Of a stretch of DNA of 45,285 bases, positions 36,916 to 44,949 are shown in pieces. The translations under genes were made by a program, and so were the position numbers. Every line of letters begins with the position of its first letter. Within the stretch, counting starts at the first letter, position 1. Location: the NCBI GenBank assembly GCA_016182095.1, contig JACOXY010000015.1:1-45285 (forward strand). The letters run 5' to 3'. Below the pieces are notes generated by a model. That model saw only the letters and a list, made by a program, of their open reading frames with translations, made no database searches and had not been told where the DNA came from. Source of the stretch: Candidatus Liptonbacteria bacterium (GTDB lineage Bacteria > Patescibacteriota > Minisyncoccia > UBA6257 > JACOXY01).

Positions 36916-37305
36916 GTGAAACCAGGAGAGGCATCGCGAGAAGAGCGAGAAAAGATTGAGAGTGATGGCAGTGGAGGAAAACAGACATTCCCTCTGGAGC
37001 TCACAAGCGTAGTTTTTCGGGATTACGCGTTGCGCAGGTTCGCGGAACGCCTTGCGTGGGTTGACCCAGGAGCCGCGGAAAGCATAACTGATTTCGAACC
37101 GGTGGCAAGAAAGCTTCTCGCGGAGTCTACCGAGGAGAAACCATCGCGCAAGGGCCGGGGGTATGCGATACGCCGCCTACTGAATAACCACTGCGAGCCG
37201 GCACGCTACTTCGTAAACTCTGGGTGGCGTTTCGCGATAAGCGAGGAGCCAACAGACGGAAAATACGTGGTGTTCACGGTGGAACGCCGAATGCGGCCCT
37301 TGTAG
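36916..37305 (+). CDS. Hypothetical protein (revised start)
   Basis: GTG 36916 with AAAGGGG SD; track start 36883 directly follows the -10 box. Confidence 0.6.
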   Translation: MKPGEASREEREKIESDGSGGKQTFPLELTSVVFRDYALRRFAERLAWVDPGAAESITDFEPVARKLLAESTEEKPSRKGRGYAIRRLLNNHCEPARYFVNSGWRFAISEEPTDGKYVVFTVERRMRPL

Positions 37306-37324
37306 GTCGCGCTTGTAGGTTGTA

Positions 37325-37358
37325 AGAGCATGGGAAGCCCACCCGTGCTCTTTTTTTA
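37325..37358 (+). terminator. Intrinsic terminator
   Basis: AGAGCA...TGCTCTTTTTTT. Confidence 0.65.
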
Positions 37359-37385
37359 TTTTCATTGAAGAGTTATCATTATTAC

Positions 37386-38441
37386 ATGGAATTTATTTTT
37401 GGTGTGGCAATTATTGTGATCCTTTTGGCCGGCTTCGCGGTTGTTTTGTATTTTCTGCGCAATAGTCAAAAGGGTGAAACAAAAGATGACCAAGCGCTTT
37501 TGATGCTCCAAAATCAGCTAAATAATCTTTCGCAAACAATAGACGCAAAAATCGGGGAGTCGGGAAAGTTAATGCAGGAGCACTTGAAATACTCGGCTTC
37601 CGAAACCGTTAAAATTGTGCGCGATGTAACGGAGCGCCTCACAAAACTTGACGAAACAAACAGGCAGGTCGTGAACTTTGCGGACCAGTTAAAAAATTTA
37701 CAAGACATATTAAAAAACCCGAAGCAGCGCGGCATTTTGGGCGAGTACTATCTCCAAACAGTTCTTGACAATGTTCTACCACAGGGCACGTATCAGATGC
37801 AGTACGCCTTTAAAGATAATGTCATAGTAGATGCGGTTGTGTTCGTTGATAAGCGCATTATCCCCATTGACTCGAAATTCTCTCTCGAAAACTACAATCG
37901 TTTTCTGGAAGCAAAAGAGCCGCAGGAAAAAAAGAAATATGAAACCTCTTTTGTTTCTGACATTAAAAACCGCATTGATGAAACATCAAAATACATCAAG
38001 CCAGAAGAGGATACAATGGATTTCGCGTTTATGTTTATTCCATCGGAAGCAATTTATTACGACATTCTGGTAAATAAAGTGGGGAATCTTTCCGAAGAAA
38101 ATAAAAATCTCATTGATTATGCCTGGGCGAAAAAAGTTGTCATTGTTTCCCCAACGTCATTTCTTGCGTATCTCCAAACCATGCTCCAGGGTCTTAAAAA
38201 TCAAAAAATATCGGAGCAAGCAAAAGATATCATTAAGCAAGTGGTAAATTTAAATAAGCATATGGCGTCTCACGATGAATATCTACAAAAACTCGGCAAA
38301 AACTTGGGAACCACGGTTTCCATGTATAATCACACCTATAAAGAGTTTGTAAAAGTTGATAAAGATGTTTTGAAGATCAGTGGTAAGAATAATGAAATTG
38401 AAGCTATGGCGCTTGAGGGCCCGGCAATCGATATTGAATAA
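37386..38441 (+). CDS. rmuC: DNA recombination protein RmuC
   Basis: N-terminal TM, KNPKQRGILGEYYLQTVLDNVLP, VDAVVFVDKRIIPIDSKFSLENY, SPTSFLAYLQTM. Confidence 0.92.
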   Translation: MEFIFGVAIIVILLAGFAVVLYFLRNSQKGETKDDQALLMLQNQLNNLSQTIDAKIGESGKLMQEHLKYSASETVKIVRDVTERLTKLDETNRQVVNFADQLKNLQDILKNPKQRGILGEYYLQTVLDNVLPQGTYQMQYAFKDNVIVDAVVFVDKRIIPIDSKFSLENYNRFLEAKEPQEKKKYETSFVSDIKNRIDETSKYIKPEEDTMDFAFMFIPSEAIYYDILVNKVGNLSEENKNLIDYAWAKKVVIVSPTSFLAYLQTMLQGLKNQKISEQAKDIIKQVVNLNKHMASHDEYLQKLGKNLGTTVSMYNHTYKEFVKVDKDVLKISGKNNEIEAMALEGPAIDIE

Positions 38442-38543
38442 AACCGGCATTGGTTGGTTTTATATTTACAAAATCCAAAAAACTTGCTATAAATAATTCA
38501 GCAATCCCGCAAAGGAGTGCGAAATGATACTGGGTCAACATAT

Positions 38544-38912
38544 ATGCTAGACGAAGAGAGATGCTCCATCTATGGTTATGGTCCGGAAAATTTGCTTGAT
38601 CTTCTGCGCGAGAAGAAGTGGGAGCTTAATCTGTTTATCGCGATTAGCTTCAGCGGCAACTGGCTACACAACCATCCTTCCGAAAAATCGGTGCATTATT
38701 CCATAGAGATTTGGATGTTCCCGGACAATGATGTTTTCCGCGTTCACGGCTACGGATTTAATATCGGAGATAAAAACTTTGTGGAGCTTGCGCGGATACA
38801 TCCGGAAAAAATTAAAATTTGCGACAAAACCCTGGAAGATTTGACGCTGGAGCAGTTTGCGAAACGAGAGAATATCAAGGGATACCGCCTCACCATTATC
38901 AAAAAGTCTTGA
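38544..38912 (+). CDS. Hypothetical protein
   Basis: MLDEERCSIYGYGPENLLDLL...; SD AAAGGAG upstream precedes an 8-codon mini-ORF overlapping this ATG. Confidence 0.6.
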   Translation: MLDEERCSIYGYGPENLLDLLREKKWELNLFIAISFSGNWLHNHPSEKSVHYSIEIWMFPDNDVFRVHGYGFNIGDKNFVELARIHPEKIKICDKTLEDLTLEQFAKRENIKGYRLTIIKKS

Positions 38913-38922
38913 TATATTTCAC

Positions 38923-38950
38923 AAACCGGTCTTCTGCCGGTTTTTTGTTT
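38923..38950 (+). terminator. Intrinsic terminator
   Basis: AAACCGG-TCTTCTG-CCGGTTTTTTG. Confidence 0.75.
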
Positions 38951-38963
38951 TTTTATTACTAAA

Positions 38964-39035
38964 GTTAATTCTCAAATTCTTGCCGTGCCCCGTAGTGAGC
39001 TTCGCTCTACTACTGGGGAGAATTTGAGAATTAAC
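38964..39035. repeat. Palindromic spacer with 17-bp perfect arms
   Basis: GTTAATTCTCAAATTCT ... AGAATTTGAGAATTAAC. Confidence 0.88.
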
Positions 39036-39101
39036 TGCCTCACTCATCTCATTGTTACTTTATTGCTTTGCAATTTTACGGAGATGCTTGATACTTGATA
39101 C

Positions 39102-39842
39102 ATGACACCTGACACAGAAACTTTTTACTCTCGCCTTCACCGCCCCATAGGTGATCTCTCGCTTGCGCGTCGCAAGCAAGATGTTTTATACGACAAAAAA
39201 TGGAAGCTATTTTTGCGGCGGGCGCGGCTTTTTCGGCATATCCCGTTTATTGAATTTGTCCTCGGATCCGGATCAATGGCCTTGGGCAGCGTGCATAAAA
39301 ATTCAGATCTGGATGCTTTAGCCGGAGTAAAATATGGCCGCATTTTCACCGCCAGAGCGTTTTGCATTTTAGTTTTTGGTTCGTTGGGTTGGCGGCGCAG
39401 TAAGTTTTCGCACGCCGAAAGCGCCAAAGATAAAGTCTGCATGCATCACTTTGTGACTGCAAAAAGCTACCAGCTTTCGCCGCCGTATAATATCTATTGG
39501 CAGGAGGTGTATCGGAATCTCGTTCCAATCTATGGCGACCGGATCGTGTTAGATCTATTTTTTGCGGCAAATAGCGGCTGGATGGACCATAAACGAATCT
39601 GCGCTGACGATCTCCGGCATAAGTATAAAGAGGTGAGTAGGGTACAAAAATTTTTAGAATGGGTCTTAAGCGGGAAAATAGGGAATTTAATTGAAACCAA
39701 ACTTAAAAAAATTCAGGTAAGGCGAATTGAAAATGGTTTCAAAAATGACAAATTGGGCTTTGAACCGCGAATAAAATACACCAATGAAGAGTTGGAATTT
39801 TTGCCAAGCACTTCGCGAATCCACGCATTAACTAACCAATGA
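39102..39842 (+). CDS. Nucleotidyltransferase-like protein
   Basis: GSGSMALGSVHKNSDLDALAGVKYGR. Confidence 0.7.
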   Translation: MTPDTETFYSRLHRPIGDLSLARRKQDVLYDKKWKLFLRRARLFRHIPFIEFVLGSGSMALGSVHKNSDLDALAGVKYGRIFTARAFCILVFGSLGWRRSKFSHAESAKDKVCMHHFVTAKSYQLSPPYNIYWQEVYRNLVPIYGDRIVLDLFFAANSGWMDHKRICADDLRHKYKEVSRVQKFLEWVLSGKIGNLIETKLKKIQVRRIENGFKNDKLGFEPRIKYTNEELEFLPSTSRIHALTNQ

Positions 39843-39844
39843 TT

Positions 39845-39882
39845 TTACTTGTTAATAGTACGATCGTACCATTAACAAGTAA
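39845..39882. repeat. 38-bp near-perfect palindrome
   Basis: TTACTTGTTAATAGTACGATCGTACCATTAACAAGTAA, one mismatched pair. Confidence 0.9.
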
Positions 39883-39936
39883 TGAGCCATCAAGCTCTAA
39901 TTCATGTGAAGAATCTGCTCAAGACGACGTCACCTC

Positions 39937-41202
39937 TTACATTGATTTAGCAATTTTATCGTGAGCCAATTTTGCAACTGCCGTAAAAATTGAGTTCGGA
40001 TTATTCATCTCCGCTTCGGCAAGTTTCCAATTCATCTCGGCTCGGACGGTGAGTCTAGTATCTTTAATTCCCGGGGTGAGCGGCAAATTTCCCATACCGA
40101 TTTCGTCTCCATAATAAATTACCTGTGAGCCTGGCAGGCTAAAGAGAAGTTCAAACGCCTCAATAATTTTTTGTGGATCGTTGTTGAAAAAATTAGCCAG
40201 GCGCAAAGAAATACCGTCGCCAAACCTAAGCTTATACTCCGGATCAAAGTAATTAAAAATCTCCTTATGCTCCTCTGGCTTAAGCGTTGCCAGAGATAAG
40301 TCGTCGTGATTTCGCAAAAATACCGCCCAAGAACAGTTCTTTGGTATATCCAATGAGGCTTGAACAATTTCCTGGAGCAAGTCCGGATCGCTGCGCTTAA
40401 GGGCTAATATCATTTTTTCTGCCAACGGAAAATTATAAACCATGTGAGATTCATCTCCGGCGCCAAAATACTCTTTCAATTTTTGAATTGGCTCATGCGC
40501 TTCCGCAAGCAGGACATGTTCCGGCCAGCGGTTTTCAACATGAGAGCGGATCTTTCTAAGCATCGCGTGTGTTTCAGGCAGTCCTTTGGAATTAGTGCCC
40601 TCTCTTTTTATCAAGTGAGATACCGCGTCCAACCTGAATGCGTCAACACCAATATTAGCCCAAAAATCAATCACTCCCATCGTTTTTTCAAAAACTTCCG
40701 GATTGTCCCAATTCAAATCGGCTTGCTGCGGATAAAAAGTAGAGAAGTAGTAGTCGTTGGTTTCTTTATTATAAATCCAGTTACTCGGCTTTATATCAAT
40801 GAAGGGATTAATAGCGCCCCGAAGCTCCTTGCCAGACTTACTCCAAAGAAATAAATCTCTTTGGGGATTATCGGCTGAATTGCGCGCTTCAATAAACCAG
40901 TGGTGATCCACGGAAACATGGTTTAAAACAAAGTCAACCATCACCCTAATGTTCAACTCATGGGCTTTGGCTATAAAATTTTTGAAATCATCCAGCGTCC
41001 CCAGTTCCTTTCTCACGCCAAAGTAATCGGAAATATCATAACCATCGTCAATCATTGGGGATGGATAATGGGGCAGTATATGCACACAACCAATGCCGAG
41101 TTTTTTTAAATAAGGAAGCTTCTCAATAATGCCGCGGAAATTGCCGGCAAATTTGTCAACATAAAGCTCGTAAAAAACCGCCCTTCCCCACCAGTTATTC
41201 AT
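39937..41202 (-). CDS. GH13 alpha-amylase family protein (trehalose synthase/amylosucrase-like)
   Basis: VMVDFVLNHVSVDHHWF, GVDAFRLDAVSHL, LLAEAHE, FLRNHDDLSLA; start MNNWWGRAVFYELYVDKF. Confidence 0.92.
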   Translation of the reverse strand: MNNWWGRAVFYELYVDKFAGNFRGIIEKLPYLKKLGIGCVHILPHYPSPMIDDGYDISDYFGVRKELGTLDDFKNFIAKAHELNIRVMVDFVLNHVSVDHHWFIEARNSADNPQRDLFLWSKSGKELRGAINPFIDIKPSNWIYNKETNDYYFSTFYPQQADLNWDNPEVFEKTMGVIDFWANIGVDAFRLDAVSHLIKREGTNSKGLPETHAMLRKIRSHVENRWPEHVLLAEAHEPIQKLKEYFGAGDESHMVYNFPLAEKMILALKRSDPDLLQEIVQASLDIPKNCSWAVFLRNHDDLSLATLKPEEHKEIFNYFDPEYKLRFGDGISLRLANFFNNDPQKIIEAFELLFSLPGSQVIYYGDEIGMGNLPLTPGIKDTRLTVRAEMNWKLAEAEMNNPNSIFTAVAKLAHDKIAKSM

Positions 41203-41216
41203 TAATAATATTATAG

Positions 41217-41245
41217 CAAAACCCCGCCATTTTGTGGCGGGGTTA
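41217..41245 (-). terminator. Intrinsic terminator hairpin
   Basis: AACCCCGCCA-CAAAA-TGGCGGGGTTTT on minus strand. Confidence 0.7.
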
Positions 41246-41251
41246 AGTTGC

Positions 41252-41398
41252 TTACTTGCCTTCTTCTGCAGATGGTTCCTCCGGGGCTCCTGATTCTTCA
41301 CTTGGGTTGGCTTTCTCTTCGCTCTCTGCCGAAGACTCAACTTGCTCCTCTCCATCCTGTGTGCCTTGAGCAGACACCGGCTTTTTGACTTCGTCCAT
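41252..41398 (-). CDS. 48-aa acidic low-complexity peptide
   Basis: MDEVKKPVSAQGTQDGEEQVESSAESEEKANPSEESGAPEEPSAEEGK*, followed by the terminator; in a different frame from the track ORF. Confidence 0.55.
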   Translation of the reverse strand: MDEVKKPVSAQGTQDGEEQVESSAESEEKANPSEESGAPEEPSAEEGK

Positions 41399-41457
41399 GT
41401 TAATAACAATTTAATTGCAATATTCACTTCTCAAGAAGGCTTGCGACTATTACCTTG

Positions 41458-41757
41458 GGAGTGTGAGATACGAACAAAATCAGTTTAGCGGAGCACATTT
41501 CCTAAATATGTAAGGCGCGAGGAGGAGATTAGTACTCAAAGAGTACAGCTCCGACGAGTCAACGCAACAGATTTAGGAAATGCGCCAGGCCCCTTGGGGA
41601 AGCTCAAAAATTGCTGATTTCTTCCTTATGCTCCATCCTGAGCTTGCCGAAGGACTCCTCCTCAATGTATTCTCCGAATACAATTTCGTCGTCGTGCCTT
41701 GAAATCATCTAATTTTTGAGCTTCTAAACTTGATTTATGTTCGTATCTCACACTCCT
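41458..41757. repeat. Nested-palindrome element family A, copy 2 (300 bp)
   Basis: GGAGTGTGAGATACGAACAAAATCAGTTTAG ... AACATAAATCAAGTTTAG inverted at other end; high identity to 380-653. Confidence 0.92.
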
Positions 41758-41942
41758 ACTACATCCAGATATGCCATAAATAATATCATATAATTGTATA
41801 ATTTCAAAACTCCCAATCTTACGAAGTCTCACTTCGTAAGATTGGCTATTGTTGCCCATTCTTATCCATATGATTGACCAAAAATGAAGAACCATGTAGA
41901 TTATAAAGAGCTACCTAGCATCAGTTTTGACAACCAAAAGGG

Positions 41943-43346
41943 GTGTGGATGGAGTCAGATGGCGCGGCGCAAATCTGCGATACAAATGTAATTATTGAGG
42001 ATCCGGACATTCTCAATAGTTACAAAAATAGGCGGATCGGAATCCCCATTTTTGTTCTTGAGGAACTTGACAGGCGAAAATATGACCGCAATGCCGAAGT
42101 CGCGGAAAACGCCAGAGAGGCGCTCCGAAAATTAGAGAGATTAAGTTCCGCCGGGATTCTGAACTACCTAAACGTTCAAAGCGCTAGTTCCAGCAGCGTC
42201 CAAACCGGCATTGATGTTCTTTTTGGTAACTTTGACTTTGACAATCTACCGACCAGAGCGGGCTTGGAAAATATTCCTGATAATAAAATTATTATTTGCG
42301 GAGTAATGGCCGCAAAGATATACGGAGAGGTTGTAATGGTGAGTAACGATTTTAACGTTCGCGTAAAGGCGCGCGCGCTTGGTCTTGCAGCCATTCCGCA
42401 TGGCGTTAAAGATCTTTATAACGGGAAGAGGAGGATTAACATACGGGACTCAAGAATATTTTCTACCGAGGGATGGGAAAAGAGCGGCCATAAAATCGAC
42501 GCCGCGTTGGTTTGCGACAATGAAATTCTTGAAAGACTAATTCCCAATCAATGCTGTTATTTAAAAGATGAGCGCGGCAAGTATATTCTCGCGGTTTATA
42601 AAAAGCGCGGAAATTATTTTAGGGTAGTCAGAAAGCCACCGACAGTGAGCAGCAAGAACAGATTTAAGTATCCGCTAAACGACGAACAGGCTCTCGCTCT
42701 TGATCTCATGCTTGACCCTGAAATCCAGTGCGTTTCCATTGGGGGGATAGCCGGAGTCGGAAAGACTTTCATCAGTTTACTGGGCGGTTATAATCAAACC
42801 CGACACGGATCGGAATATGTCAGTGAGCCGCGATATAATCTTATAACCGTGTACCGACCAAAGACTTCTATGGGAGAAAAGGAGGGATTTCTTCCGGGAA
42901 ATGAAAAGAAAAAGTTTGAACCATGGGCTAGGCCTATTTATGATAATCTGAATTTAATTATATACGGAGAAGAGGGCCGGTATGAAAAAGATGGCAGAGT
43001 TTTTGAAATTCGCACCCACGAAGATCTTGAGGGCGATTTGATTGAAGTTTGTTCGGTTACTCACGAGCAAGGAAGAAGTTTAAGGAACAGGTTTGTTATC
43101 GTTGACGAGGCGCAATGTCTTACCAAGAAACACATTAAGATGCTGGGGACGCGGCTTGCAGAAAACTCAAAGCTCATTATCTGCGGAGACGTTGATCAGA
43201 TCGCCGATAATGCGAGAGTGAGCAAATATTCCAATGGGTTTTCAAGCATCGTCCGAAGTTTGGCTGGCCAGGAAGAATACGGCCACATTGAACTGACTCA
43301 AGTGGTAAGAATGAAAATTGTTGAACTGATCGCCAATCTTTTATAA
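41943..43346 (+). CDS. PIN-domain / PhoH-like ATPase
   Basis: N-terminal CDTNVIIEDP...; LNDEQALALDLMLDPEIQCVSIGGIAGVGKTFISLLGGY, FVIVDEAQCLTKKHIKMLGTRLAENSKLIICGDVDQI. Confidence 0.9.
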   Translation: MWMESDGAAQICDTNVIIEDPDILNSYKNRRIGIPIFVLEELDRRKYDRNAEVAENAREALRKLERLSSAGILNYLNVQSASSSSVQTGIDVLFGNFDFDNLPTRAGLENIPDNKIIICGVMAAKIYGEVVMVSNDFNVRVKARALGLAAIPHGVKDLYNGKRRINIRDSRIFSTEGWEKSGHKIDAALVCDNEILERLIPNQCCYLKDERGKYILAVYKKRGNYFRVVRKPPTVSSKNRFKYPLNDEQALALDLMLDPEIQCVSIGGIAGVGKTFISLLGGYNQTRHGSEYVSEPRYNLITVYRPKTSMGEKEGFLPGNEKKKFEPWARPIYDNLNLIIYGEEGRYEKDGRVFEIRTHEDLEGDLIEVCSVTHEQGRSLRNRFVIVDEAQCLTKKHIKMLGTRLAENSKLIICGDVDQIADNARVSKYSNGFSSIVRSLAGQEEYGHIELTQVVRMKIVELIANLL

Positions 43347-43351
43347 ATTAT

Positions 43352-43380
43352 AAAACCCGCGAGAAAATCGCGGGGTTTTA
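43352..43380 (+). terminator. Intrinsic terminator
   Basis: AAAACCCGCGA-GAAAA-TCGCGGGGTTTTA. Confidence 0.8.
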
Positions 43381-43442
43381 ACTTTATTGGCTCCAGAGAC
43401 ATTACTTGAATTTCACGCAATATTTAGTAGAATAATAAATAT

Positions 43443-43542
43443 TCCGGCGTAGCGGAACGGCAGAGCGGGTCCCTGTTTCAGCCAGAGGCTGATCCGCCTG
43501 CCTACGCAGACAGGCTTTTGGCGGAAAGGACAAGGTTGTAGG
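43443..43542 (+). pseudogene. Broken tRNA-Asn copy with 48-nt palindromic insertion in anticodon loop, lacking T-arm and 3' acceptor strand
   Basis: TCCGGCGTAGC..AACGGCAGAGCGGGTCCCTGTT [48 nt] AAGGACAAGGTTGTAGG compared with the intact tRNA at 43771. Confidence 0.85.
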
Positions 43543-43584
43543 CCCGCCCCGTTAGATATTGGGAAATTTTTAAAAATTGAATAA

Positions 43585-43747
43585 TAGACCTTGTGCGCAA
43601 TTCCTTTTCTACTTAAATTTCCATATTTTGGCTACGGCTTTGTAAAAATTTCTTGAAATATACCGGTGTATATTCCTTCAAAATTTTTACTTCGCCTCAC
43701 TCAAAATCTTAAAATTTCGTTACGAAAATAATTGCGCAAAAGGTCTA
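43585..43747. repeat. Nested-palindrome element (163 bp)
   Basis: TAGACCTTGTGCGCAATT / AATTGCGCAAAAGGTCTA ends; inner GTAAAAATTT...ATATACCGGTGTATATT...AAAATTTTTAC. Confidence 0.8.
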
Positions 43748-43770
43748 ATGAGAAATAACTGCTATTTTTC

Positions 43771-43842
43771 TCCGGCGTAGCTCAACGGCAGAGCGGGTCC
43801 CTGTTAAGGACAAGGTTGTAGGTTCGAATCCTACCGCCGGAG
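43771..43842 (+). tRNA. tRNA-Asn (GTT)
   Basis: Acceptor TCCGGCG/CGCCGGA, anticodon loop CTGTTAA, T-arm GTAGGTTCGAATCCTAC. Confidence 0.95.
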
Positions 43843-43882
43843 CAAAGTAGCAGTTATCTTGTAAGATATCTAGCGGGGTGAA

Positions 43883-43901
43883 AATCCTACCGCCGGAGCC
43901 A
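43883..43901 (+). repeat. Duplicated tRNA-Asn 3' end (att-like), with CCA
   Basis: AATCCTACCGCCGGAGC identical to 43827-43843, then CA. Confidence 0.85.
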
Positions 43902-44099
43902 AGAAACTAGATACGAACTCATTTTTTGAAGATAGGAGTGTTCGCTCGACCAACCTCGCCACTATTTTTTGTAAGAACACGGCGGAATTTTTAACGGCGC
44001 CTAATTTCTTTTCCTTGCCATACCACCCGTGCGTGGAAAAGGTTAAGGAAATCCCTAAAATCAATAATCCCATTTTGGGATTATACCACAATAGGATAT

Positions 44100-44336
44100 A
44101 TGATACAAACAAGTATGAGTAGGTCAATTTACTCAAAAGACTATAAGGAAATCATAGAACGCTTGAAAAGGGCGCGTATTGAAGCTGATCTATCCCAGCA
44201 AGCGGTAGCTGATAAACTTGGCAAGCCGCAATCCTATATCTCAAAAATAGAATCCGGCGAAAGACGGCTCGATGTAGTGGAAATGAAAAAATTTGCGGCG
44301 ATTTACAAAAAGCCAGCCGATTACTTTTTGAAATAA
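44100..44336 (+). CDS. XRE-family helix-turn-helix regulator
   Basis: RLKRARIEADLSQQAVADKLGKPQSYISKIESGERRLDVVEMKKFAAIY. Confidence 0.92.
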   Translation: MIQTSMSRSIYSKDYKEIIERLKRARIEADLSQQAVADKLGKPQSYISKIESGERRLDVVEMKKFAAIYKKPADYFLK

Positions 44337-44337
44337 T

Positions 44338-44949
44338 ATGTTCGATAAATTTATAAAATTCTACGAGCGAACAATACGAAAAATGTGGCGCATTCGTGCC
44401 GGCGGCACTTTACGTTCGCTGAAAGGCACGCTCGTTGAGACGATGGCCGAGGAGATGGTTTTACTCGCATGGAAAAATATCGGCGGCAAACCTTCGCGCA
44501 TTAAAATCAACAAAACAAAATATCCCATCAGTAATGGAAGGGGAAATGTTTATAAACTATCTCAAGACAAGCAGGTTTATCTTGACGATGAATTTGTGCT
44601 TTCAATCGAGTGTAAAGCGTATGCAGAGGTCGCGATGTATAAACGCATATTAGTTGATGCCTTTTTGCTCAAAAAGCACTTCCCAAAACTCAAATTCTGC
44701 CTTTTCCAATTAGAAAGTATGCTTGGCGGCGATTACTCCATTGCCGTTGATCATCCGAATGGAAGCCCATCAGTCAAAGTTCTTGAGCATCATTTTCCAA
44801 ATCTCGACATTGAGATCATCACCATGCTGGATGGAGAACGAAACATTAAAGGGGAAATACACAAAAAGCAGTTTTATAAACCGCTTCGTCCAGAAAGATT
44901 AGACCATGCAATCAAATACTTTGAGCGCGCATTAAAAGAGCATCTCTAA
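44338..44949 (+). CDS. Putative type II restriction endonuclease (PDDEXK-like)
   Basis: DDEFVLSIECKAYAEV (D...ExK-like); directly follows XRE gene and converges on a DNA methyltransferase. Confidence 0.6.
   Translation: MFDKFIKFYERTIRKMWRIRAGGTLRSLKGTLVETMAEEMVLLAWKNIGGKPSRIKINKTKYPISNGRGNVYKLSQDKQVYLDDEFVLSIECKAYAEVAMYKRILVDAFLLKKHFPKLKFCLFQLESMLGGDYSIAVDHPNGSPSVKVLEHHFPNLDIEIITMLDGERNIKGEIHKKQFYKPLRPERLDHAIKYFERALKEHL

Noticed and set aside
41203-41427. N-terminal extension of the 496-aa GH13 ORF
   Set aside because: Passes through a terminator hairpin and overlaps another likely small ORF; GH13 homology begins at MNNWWG.
43443-43542. Functional intron-containing tRNA-Asn
   Set aside because: T-arm and 3' acceptor strand are missing, so splicing would not give a tRNA.
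43870-44136. 88-aa minus ORF near the tRNA
   Set aside because: Overlaps tRNA 3' duplicate region and the XRE start; no SD or recognisable motif.
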